A DNA stretch of 6,162 nucleotides from Desulfurobacteriaceae bacterium (GTDB lineage Bacteria > Aquificota > Aquificia > Desulfurobacteriales > DQVG01). The position numbers and the translations under genes are program-made. The notes beneath the pieces were generated by a model. It saw only the letters and a program-made list of their open reading frames with translations, searched no databases and had not been told where the DNA came from. Location of the stretch: positions 1-6,162 of the forward strand of contig DQVG01000057.1 of NCBI GenBank assembly GCA_015661865.1. The letters run 5' to 3'. This document shows positions 1-5,333 of this stretch, piece by piece (position 1 is the stretch's first letter; each line of letters begins with the position of its first letter).

Positions 1-514
1 CCTTTAACATCTGAAGTTCATCTAAGATAAGTATCGGGATTATTTCTTTTGACCTTAACTTTATAAATAGCTCTTCTATGTAAGAGTATATATCTTGCAC
101 CTTCTTTTCTAATCCAATTTCTTTTACCTTTACTAAATTTTCCAAAATTTCCTTAGGCACGGGGATATTTGTGGGTACTCCTAGTAAATAAGAACCTACT
201 ACTTTTATTAATCTTGTATTTTTTATTAAAATCCTACTTACCTTTTCCAAATACTCTTCTACTGTCCTTGCCTTTACCCTTTCATCTATCTTAAATAAGC
301 TTTCAACAAAATTTTTTAAATATACTATATTTCTCATTCTAAAGTCTATGTAAAAAGGTAGATATTTTTTTAAGTCCAACCTGGTTATCACCGCCTTTAT
401 CAAAGCGGTCTTTCCACTATTTATAGGACCATAAATAATGTTAATAAGCTTAGGTTCTACTTTTATCAAATTTAATATCTCCCTTATCTCCTTTTCTCTA
501 TTAAAAAATTTCAT
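1..514 (-). CDS. Archaeal-type P-loop ATPase (ATPase_2-like), 3' end outside window
   Basis: Reading the minus strand from the ATG at 514-512 gives 171 open codons that run off the left edge, so the C-terminal part is missing. The start MKFFNREKEI matches the opening of the archaeal ATPase_2 (AAA/STAND-type) family. It is followed by a Walker A motif GPINSGKT at residues 29-36, a strand PFYIDFR near 53-59 typical of the family, and a Walker B strand ending in ILILDE with D165 and E166. These proteins bind and hydrolyse ATP. Many carry a C-terminal winged helix or nuclease domain, which cannot be seen here, and their cellular role is mostly unknown. AGAGGT lies about 7 bases upstream of the ATG and supports this start. 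The gene is divergent from the plus-strand cassette beginning at 891. Family call is fairly sure; function is unknown. Confidence 0.85.
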   Translation of the reverse strand, partial: MKFFNREKEIREILNLIKVEPKLINIIYGPINSGKTALIKAVITRLDLKKYLPFYIDFRMRNIVYLKNFVESLFKIDERVKARTVEEYLEKVSRILIKNTRLIKVVGSYLLGVPTNIPVPKEILENLVKVKEIGLEKKVQDIYSYIEELFIKLRSKEIIPILILDELQMLK

Positions 515-568
515 AATGCTTAACCTCTAAAAAATATCTAAAGACATAAAAACAACTAACCTTTAATT

Positions 569-584
569 TTTTAGTAAACTAAAA
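569..584. repeat. Inverted repeat, possible operator of the ATPase gene
   Basis: TTTTAGT and ACTAAAA form two perfect 7-base arms around a 2-base centre (AA). The site lies 55-70 bases upstream of the ATPase start codon at 514, where a promoter or operator would be expected. The short centre makes it more like a protein-binding dyad than an RNA hairpin. Chance occurrence in AT-rich DNA is possible. Confidence 0.35.
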
Positions 585-677
585 TATTATAAGCCTATAA
601 ATAAAAAACAAAAAGGACCTAAGTAAAATAGAAATAAAAAAGAGAATTTCTTAAAATTTCAATTATTACTTATTACT

Positions 678-699
678 TTATCCGTTATTAGAACGATAA
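678..699. repeat. Imperfect hairpin in the intergenic region
   Basis: TTATCCGTT (678-686) pairs with AACGATAA (692-699) except for one bulged C, around the loop ATTAG. It contains the only GC pairs in its surroundings. No T-run follows it, so it does not look like a terminator on the plus strand. Its role is unknown. Confidence 0.25.
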
Positions 700-839
700 T
701 CTTTAAGAAAAAAAATAAATATCTATTTAAAAAAAAGAAAGAGTAATTAGCTTTTGATCAAATAAATATGTTTGCAACGTAGAAATTTTAGTAATCTTTT
801 TCATATTTTTTATGCAAAATTAAAAAATTCCCTAAATAA

Positions 840-861
840 AAAGTTATGTTAAAATAACTTT
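840..861. promoter_or_regulatory. 8-base dyad directly upstream of the cassette, possible operator or leader hairpin
   Basis: AAAGTTAT (840-847) and ATAACTTT (854-861) are exact reverse complements around a 6-base spacer. The dyad covers a TAAAAT hexamer at 850-855 that could be a -10 element, and ends 13 bases before the AAGGTGG ribosome binding site. A repressor bound here would block transcription; alternatively, in RNA it could form a hairpin just before the ribosome binding site. The symmetry is seen directly; the role is inferred. Confidence 0.4.
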
Positions 862-874
862 CAAAATTTCATAC

Positions 875-882
875 AAGGTGGT
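875..882 (+). promoter_or_regulatory. Ribosome binding site that fixes a TTG start at 891
   Basis: AAGGTGGT lies 8 bases before the TTG at 891. This is the strongest Shine-Dalgarno match in the intergenic region. It supports the TTG, because the first internal Met of this frame comes only at residue 139 and would lose the signal peptide. Confidence 0.8.
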
Positions 883-890
883 AATTTATT

Positions 891-1502
891 TTGAAAATTC
901 TTTATTTCCTTTTTATTTTTACCTTTACCTCCTGCCATGCTCAAAAGGTTAACCCAAATTTTCAAGTTAAAAATAATAAAAAAAACAATATTAATAGGTT
1001 CATAGAAATTAATATAAACAATCCTTGTTCAAAAATCATATATAAACAAGTATTAAAAAAATATAAAAATGTTTTAAGACAAAATAAAAAAGTAAAAAGC
1101 TCTTATACTCTTAGTTTATCTATTTTGGGGCCCTCTTTTAGTCTTACTTTTAATCCTTACTTAGATGAAAAAGAAGTACTTGAATTAAGATTAAAAATTG
1201 CGGAAGATATAGAAAAATATTCCAAAAATTTAGAAGATTATTTAATAAATTTAAGAAAATATCAATTTTCAAAAAAATTTTACAAGTGGGAAAAAGTTAG
1301 AATAGAAATGGGAATAGATAAGATTAAAGAAAATTACGCTGATATTAAAGACTATGAAAGTATTTACTCTAAGGTAAAAGCTATGGAAATTAAATACGAA
1401 GTGTTGGGTATAAGTAAAAATGAGCTTTACAAGTGTTATCTATATACCTATAAAAACAAAGTTACAGATCCTTTTAAACTTATAAAAAAGGAAAATGAAT
1501 AA
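891..1502 (+). CDS. Small exported or lipid-anchored helical protein, family unknown
   Basis: The 203-residue product begins with a short signal sequence: one Lys, then a hydrophobic run at residues 3-13, then FTSC with Cys15. This resembles a lipobox, although Phe at -3 is less usual than Leu. CHA|Q at 15-18 would also suit ordinary signal peptidase. The protein would therefore lie outside the cytoplasmic membrane, perhaps lipid-anchored. After a Lys/Asn-rich stretch (28-70) comes a beta-like segment SYTLSLSILGPSFSLTFNPY (71-90), then long charged helices, likely coiled coil, from about 91 to 170. The layout is faintly like outer-membrane or periplasmic accessory proteins of export systems, but I recognise no family. 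It is the first gene of a coupled trio: its stop overlaps the next start by one base (TAATG). It starts with TTG, supported by AAGGTGG 8 bases upstream. Confidence 0.75.
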   Translation: MKILYFLFIFTFTSCHAQKVNPNFQVKNNKKNNINRFIEININNPCSKIIYKQVLKKYKNVLRQNKKVKSSYTLSLSILGPSFSLTFNPYLDEKEVLELRLKIAEDIEKYSKNLEDYLINLRKYQFSKKFYKWEKVRIEMGIDKIKENYADIKDYESIYSKVKAMEIKYEVLGISKNELYKCYLYTYKNKVTDPFKLIKKENE

Positions 1503-2011
1503 TGACTTTAATTTCCCATATGACCATAGCTTACCTTTTATCTTGTTTTTTTAACTTAAATCCAACTTTAGCCATTATTGGTTCTATTTTCCCTGACCTT
1601 ATAGAAACTCCTTTTGCCTTAAAACATAGAAAAGAAAGCCATGAAATTTTTTTTACTCTTATATTTACCTTTTTTGTATTTTTTATATTTCCAAAAATCT
1701 TTACAAATTCCCCACTACTAAACTATCTAAAAGCCTTCACCTTAGGTTACGCTTCCCATATACTTTTAGATGCTTTAACAATAAGTGGAGTATATTTTTT
1801 TCCATTAAAAAAAAGAATTTGCCTAGCTCCCTTTTTAAAAATAAAAACAGCTTCCTTTTCTGAATTTATTTTTATAGCCCTTAGCTCTACTGCCTTAGGA
1901 ATCTTAATCTTAATAAAACCTATCTTAGTGCACTACCTAAGCTACTCTACTTTACATAAAAAAGGCATTATAGATAAAAAAGAATTTCTAGAAGGAATAT
2001 TCAATCGTTGA
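1502..2011 (+). CDS. YdjM/DUF457-type membrane-bound metal-dependent hydrolase
   Basis: The 169-residue protein has the landmarks of the YdjM (LexA-regulated, DUF457) family of inner-membrane, predicted metal-dependent hydrolases. These are His6 near the N-terminus, GSIFPD ending at Asp32, HRKESH with His42 and His47, GYASHILLDALT with His86 and Asp90, and a late segment with LAPF and Glu121. These conserved His and Asp residues are the expected metal ligands and all are present. Hydrophobic segments at about 8-30, 49-64, 72-100 and 122-146 place it in the membrane. Known members are about 150-350 residues; this is a short but complete one. The substrate of the family is not established. The ATG shares its A with the stop codon of the previous gene, and the end overlaps the next gene by 4 bases, so the three are probably translated together. 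Confidence 0.8.
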   Translation: MTLISHMTIAYLLSCFFNLNPTLAIIGSIFPDLIETPFALKHRKESHEIFFTLIFTFFVFFIFPKIFTNSPLLNYLKAFTLGYASHILLDALTISGVYFFPLKKRICLAPFLKIKTASFSEFIFIALSSTALGILILIKPILVHYLSYSTLHKKGIIDKKEFLEGIFNR

Positions 2012-2775
2012 AAAGAGTAATTAAACTTTTTTTATATTCCTCTCAAAAAGAGTTAGATAAAAAGAATTTAAAAAATTTAGAACTTACATCTGAAAATCAC
2101 AAAAAATTAAAAAATTTATTAATTCTTGGAAAAGAACATTTTGGAAAATCTAAATTTTTAAAAGAAATCTTTAATAAAAACTTTTACGAAAAACTAAATT
2201 TAAACTTTAAAAACATAAACCTTTCAGATATATACCTACTAAAAGCAACAGACACCTTAAATGAATGGAGAATAAAAGCTAAAGTACCTTGCCTTTTAAA
2301 AAAAGAAGACCTAAATTGCGAAGGTTGCTTAAAAACTACTTTAAACAAAGACAATTGCCTTTTAGAAAACTTAAAAAACAAAATCATACTCGTAGATGAT
2401 ATTGATACCATAAAAAGCGGAAAAAAACTAAAAATCTTAAAAGAGATCCTACAAAATGCAAAACTCTTTATCTTAACTAGTAATAACCTAGATATATCAA
2501 AATCTCTAAAAAACTTACTAAAAGAAAAAGAAACCTACGTATATGAAATAAAAGAACCTTATTTTTTAGAAAACAAACTAAAAATATCCTTTAAACTAAA
2601 ATTAGATAAAAACTCCTATGAAGAAAAAGAAAATATAACCAAACTCCTATCCCTATCCATTTACCTATTTATGTTTATATTACTTATCTTTAATAAAGTT
2701 TACCTAGCCATAGTAGTATACCTAGCCTTCCGATACAAAGATAGACTCATAAAAAGTTTTGAGAAGAGGAGGTAG
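2008..2775 (+). CDS. P-loop NTPase-like protein with four-cysteine insert and C-terminal membrane anchor
   Basis: The 255-residue product has a Walker A motif GKEHFGKS at 41-48 and a Walker B-like strand IILVDD at 126-131 followed by IDT. A strand LFILTSN at 153-159 resembles an AAA sensor-1. Between Walker A and B lie four cysteines, C95, C104, C107 and C117 (spacing C-x8-C-x2-C-x9-C), which could bind zinc or an iron-sulfur cluster. Residues 213-241 are hydrophobic, enough for one long helix or a tight hairpin, and end in a basic tail KSFEKRR. The protein is thus probably a cytoplasmic ATPase domain tied to the membrane by its C-terminus. I do not recognise the family. The TTG start at 2008 lies inside the TTGA overlap with the preceding gene, pointing to coupled translation; AAGGA lies about 11 bases upstream. 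The next in-frame Met is residue 222, so no other ordinary start is available. Confidence 0.7.
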   Translation: MKRVIKLFLYSSQKELDKKNLKNLELTSENHKKLKNLLILGKEHFGKSKFLKEIFNKNFYEKLNLNFKNINLSDIYLLKATDTLNEWRIKAKVPCLLKKEDLNCEGCLKTTLNKDNCLLENLKNKIILVDDIDTIKSGKKLKILKEILQNAKLFILTSNNLDISKSLKNLLKEKETYVYEIKEPYFLENKLKISFKLKLDKNSYEEKENITKLLSLSIYLFMFILLIFNKVYLAIVVYLAFRYKDRLIKSFEKRR

Positions 2776-2847
2776 GGGTTTAAAAATTTTTATTTTTTTG
2801 TAGGTTTTAATTTGATAAAATTATTAAAAAAATTTAAGGAGTAACGC
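2776..2847 (+). promoter_or_regulatory. Gap before neuA, probable neu promoter region and ribosome binding site
   Basis: These 72 bases are nearly all A and T. They hold AAAAATTTTT (2782-2791) followed by a T-run to 2799, which could act as a weak terminator for the upstream cassette but lacks a GC stem. A TAAAAT at 2816-2821 is a possible -10 for neuA, with no clear -35. AAGGAG at 2836-2841 is a strong ribosome binding site 6 bases before the TTG at 2848. The ribosome binding site is sure; promoter and terminator are guesses. Confidence 0.45.
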
Positions 2848-3579
2848 TTGCTTAATAATAAAAAAATCTTAGCTTTAATTCCAGCACGAGGTGGTAGCAA
2901 AAGACTTCCAAAAAAAAATATAAAACCTTTATTAGGTAAACCTCTCATAGCTTGGACGATAGAACAAGCTTTAGATAGTAAATATATTGACGAAGTAATT
3001 GTTTCAACAGATGATTTAGAAATAGCCAAAGTTTCAAGAAGTTATGGGGCAAAAGTTCCCTTTATACGTCCAAAGGAACTAGCTCAAGATAATACGTCTA
3101 CAATAGATGTTATTTTACATACTATAAAATTTTTCGAGGAAAATGGAAAATTTTATGACATTATAATTTTACTTCAACCTACATCTCCCTTAAGAGAAAT
3201 TGAAGATATCAATAGGGCATTGGAGCTATTTTTTTCTAACAAAAGCGCATTATCTTTAGTAAGCGTAAAAGAAAATGAACACCCTCCCTTTTGGAGTATG
3301 AAATTAGAAGATGATTTTTTAAAACCTTTATTTAAAAAAGAATTTCTTTTCAAAAGAAAACAAGAACTCCCAAAAACTTTTTTACCCAATGGAGCTATAT
3401 ACATAGCTGAGGTAGAAACTTTAAAAAAATATAAAACATTTTTTACTCCAAAAACAATTGCATATATAATGTCACATGAAAAAAGTATAGATATAGATAC
3501 AGACTTTGATTTTTATTTTGCTGAATTTATTCTTCAAAAAAAGAGGTTGGAAAATGAAAAAGATAAAAATAGAAAATAA
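2848..3579 (+). CDS. neuA: CMP-nonulosonate (sialic acid-type) cytidylyltransferase
   Basis: This enzyme joins CTP to a nine-carbon acid sugar (Neu5Ac or a legionaminic-type sugar) to give the CMP-sugar donor and pyrophosphate, in the cytoplasm. The 243-residue protein has the family's nucleotide-binding start IPARGGSKRLPKKNI at 11-25, the strand VIVSTDD at 50-56, LQPTSPLR at 109-116, PNGAIYI at 180-186, and the metal-binding Asp pair in IDID at 214-217. Length is usual for bacterial NeuA/LegF without an extra C-terminal esterase domain. The TTG start is supported by AAGGAG 6 bases upstream; the next Met is residue 151. It is the first gene of the operon and overlaps neuB by 26 bases. Reading by eye cannot separate NeuA from LegF or PseF, though the NeuC-type gene downstream argues against the pseudaminic pathway. 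Confidence 0.9.
   Translation: MLNNKKILALIPARGGSKRLPKKNIKPLLGKPLIAWTIEQALDSKYIDEVIVSTDDLEIAKVSRSYGAKVPFIRPKELAQDNTSTIDVILHTIKFFEENGKFYDIIILLQPTSPLREIEDINRALELFFSNKSALSLVSVKENEHPPFWSMKLEDDFLKPLFKKEFLFKRKQELPKTFLPNGAIYIAEVETLKKYKTFFTPKTIAYIMSHEKSIDIDTDFDFYFAEFILQKKRLENEKDKNRK
3541..3547 (+). promoter_or_regulatory. Ribosome binding site that fixes the neuB start at 3554
   Basis: AAGAGGT lies inside the end of neuA, 6 bases before the ATG at 3554. The frame is open further upstream to an ATG at 3506, which would add 16 residues, but those residues (hydrophobic, then FFKKRGW) come from the neuA overlap and have no counterpart in the NeuB family. The start at 3554 is therefore preferred. Confidence 0.75.
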
Positions 3580-4597
3580 GTATATAAACGAAGATAGATG
3601 TTTTATTATTGCAGAGGCTGGAGTCAATCACAATGGAAGCATAAAATTAGCAAAGAAATTAATTGATGTAGCAAAAGAAGCAAAAGTTGATGCTATAAAA
3701 TTTCAAACATTTAAAGTTGAAAATGTAGTTACAAAGTATGCTCCCAAAGCAGATTATCAAGTTCAAAATACAGGTTCAAAAGAATCTCAATATGAGATGA
3801 TAAAAAAACTCGAGCTTAAGGAAGAGGATTTTAAAGAGCTCTATAAGTATGCTAAAGAAAAAGGAATAATATTTTTATCAACTCCTTTTGATTTTGAAAG
3901 TGCCGATTTCCTTGATGACTTAGGCGTTTCTGCTTTTAAAATATCTTCAACAGATCTTACAAATTTACCATTTTTAAAGTACATCGCTAAAAAAGGCAAA
4001 CCTATAATACTTTCAACTGGAATGGCAACCTTAGGTGAAGTTGAAGAAGCTATAAATACTATAAAAAAGTATAATGAAGATATTATTTTACTTCATTGTG
4101 TTACAAACTATCCAGCAAATTTTGAAGAATTAAATTTAAAAGCTATTAAAACATTAAAAGAAGCTTTTAAACTTCCTGTAGGTTATTCTGACCACAGTTT
4201 AGGTATTTATGCTCCAATAGCTGCAGTATCCCTTGGAGCTGTTGTTATTGAAAAACACTTTACATTGGATAAAAATCTTCCAGGACCAGATCATAAAGCT
4301 TCTTTGGAACCGGAAGAGTTAAAAGAAATGGTAAAATGTATAAGATTAATTGAAAAAGCTTTGGGAGATGGTATTAAGAAACCTACTTTTGAAGAGGAGA
4401 AAATAAAAAAAGTTGTAAGGAAAAGTATTGTTGCTAAAATTAATATACCTAAAGGAACAATTATAACCGAGGACATGATAACATTTAAGCGTCCCGGGAC
4501 TGGATTATCTCCTAAGTATTACAAAGAAGTTATAGGAAAAAAAGCCCGAAGAGATATTAAAGCTGATGAAATGATTTATTGGCATGATTTAGAATAA
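3554..4597 (+). CDS. neuB: N-acetylneuraminate / nonulosonate synthase
   Basis: NeuB condenses ManNAc (or the matching diacetamido hexose) with phosphoenolpyruvate to form the nine-carbon acid. From the ATG at 3554 the product is 347 residues, the normal family length. A TIM-barrel domain carries IAEAGVNHNGS (19-29), IKFQTF (48-53), LSTPFD (108-113), KISSTD (129-134), HCVTNYPA (181-188), GYSDHSLG (210-217) and EKHFTL (233-238). His214 and His235 fit the metal-binding His pair known from the Neisseria enzyme. A C-terminal SAF antifreeze-like domain spans about 288-347, with Arg313 in KRPGTG at the place of the arginine that reaches the neighbouring active site in the dimer. The segment PGPDHKASLEP (243-253) is of the NeuB/LegI type. 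The gene overlaps neuA by 26 bases and is followed 25 bases later by the broken methyltransferase. Neu5Ac versus legionaminic specificity is not decided. Confidence 0.92.
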   Translation: MKKIKIENKYINEDRCFIIAEAGVNHNGSIKLAKKLIDVAKEAKVDAIKFQTFKVENVVTKYAPKADYQVQNTGSKESQYEMIKKLELKEEDFKELYKYAKEKGIIFLSTPFDFESADFLDDLGVSAFKISSTDLTNLPFLKYIAKKGKPIILSTGMATLGEVEEAINTIKKYNEDIILLHCVTNYPANFEELNLKAIKTLKEAFKLPVGYSDHSLGIYAPIAAVSLGAVVIEKHFTLDKNLPGPDHKASLEPEELKEMVKCIRLIEKALGDGIKKPTFEEEKIKKVVRKSIVAKINIPKGTIITEDMITFKRPGTGLSPKYYKEVIGKKARRDIKADEMIYWHDLE

Positions 4598-4622
4598 TTT
4601 TAGAACAACGGAGTAAATTATA

Positions 4623-5320
4623 ATGGATAGTGCAAAAGTATGGGAAAACATCTTTCAACAAAAGGAATGGGGAAAATATCCTCACTTAGCAGTTGTAAAG
4701 TTTATAGCTAAAAATTTCTATAGATTTGAGAAAAACAAAAGAAAAAATATAAAAATACTTGAAATAGGTTGTGGAGCAGGAGCAAACTTATGGTTCTGTG
4801 CAAGAGAAGGGTTTAGCGTTTATGGTATAGATTTAAGTAAAACAGCAATAGAAAGATTAAAAAGAGATTTAAAGAAGAAGGTTTATTAGATAGATTGTTA
4901 GGAGCTTTTGTTGGGGATTGTTATTGCAAATTAGATGATTTAAAAGATGAATCTATTGATGCTATTTTGGATGTGGAATGTTTATGTTATAACCCCTTTG
5001 ATAAAAGTAAAATAATATTAGAAAAGTGTTTTAATAAATTAAAGCAGGGTGGAGTTATGTTAAGTATAACTTTTGCTGATGGCACTTGGGGATTAAAAGG
5101 AAAAGAAGTTGACTATCACGCTGTATTGCCAAAAGAAGGACCTTTAGCAAATACTGGGATTTGTAGATATACTACATTGGATGATATTTCTAGATTATAT
5201 AAACTAAAAAACAATGTAATTACAAATGTTGGGAAAATAGATTGGTATTTAGATATTGAAAATAAGGAAAAAGTTATTAAAGAATGGGTGATTGAACTTA
5301 AAAAGGTAAAAAGGCAATAA
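4623..5320 (+). pseudogene. SAM-dependent methyltransferase, interrupted by a one-base frameshift
   Basis: Two adjoining frames encode the halves of one class I methyltransferase. The first (4623-4889) has the lead-in VWENIF...EWGKYPH common to methyltransferases of surface-sugar clusters, the SAM-binding motif ILEIGCGAG (45-53) and the acidic motif YGIDLS with Asp70, then stops at TAG. The second frame, one base back, continues with a post-motif strand AILDVE and a C-terminal half including LKQGGVMLSITF; a TTG at 4895 is its first possible start. Adding one A to the AAAAA run at 4859-4863 restores one frame of 232 residues reading LSKTAIERLKKRFKEEGLLD across the joint. This suggests loss of one A, by mutation, slippage or sequencing error. 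CGGAG 9 bases before the ATG is the ribosome binding site. From context it may methylate a nonulosonic acid or a neighbouring glycan sugar; the substrate is unknown. Confidence 0.8.
4859..4863 (+). other. A5 run, probable site of the methyltransferase frameshift
   Basis: The run AAAAA in TTAAAAAGA is where a single extra A joins the two halves without changing any other codon. The in-frame AAA codon (4860-4862) could also re-pair with AAA one base back if a ribosome slipped by -1, but the heptamer is a poor slippery site because the following AGA does not re-pair well. Confidence 0.6.
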
Positions 5321-5333
5321 AAAAATAGTAAAA

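Larger units (their letters stand above)
515..890. other. A/T-rich divergent intergenic region, no gene found
   Basis: These 376 bases separate the minus-strand ATPase from the plus-strand cassette. I see no convincing reading frame, tRNA or riboswitch. The region is very A-rich on the plus strand and holds three inverted repeats (569-584, 678-699, 840-861) and a short palindrome TTTGATCAAA at 753-762. It must contain promoters for both flanking transcription units, since they diverge. A TAAAAT hexamer at 850-855 is a possible -10 for the cassette, but no good -35 sits at the right distance, and in such AT-rich DNA hexamer matches mean little. Confidence 0.6.

Noticed and set aside
753..762. 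Palindrome TTTGATCAAA resembling FNR-type half sites
   Set aside because: An FNR-type site needs TTGAT and ATCAA separated by four bases; here the halves are merged. A 10-base palindrome in AT-rich DNA is expected by chance.
515..890. CRISPR array, tRNA or riboswitch in the long intergenic region
   Set aside because: There are no regularly spaced repeats, no cloverleaf-like pattern and no GC-rich conserved stems; only simple dyads are present.
2184..2411. Minus-strand open frame of 75 codons
   Set aside because: It lies wholly inside the P-loop gene, has low-complexity Phe/Ser/Lys composition and no family features; the plus-strand frame has Walker motifs.
2790..3029. Minus-strand open frame of 79 codons
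   Set aside because: It is antisense to the start of neuA, whose motifs are clear.
3174..3404. Minus-strand open frame of 76 codons
   Set aside because: It is antisense to the conserved middle of neuA.
4291..4476. Minus-strand open frame of 61 codons
   Set aside because: It is antisense to the NeuB linker and SAF domain and has no recognisable features.
4853..4900. Programmed -1 ribosomal frameshift in the methyltransferase
   Set aside because: The heptamer A AAA AGA does not allow good re-pairing in the second codon, the A-run is only five long, and I see no strong downstream stem or upstream stimulatory Shine-Dalgarno. Mutation, slippage or sequencing error is simpler.
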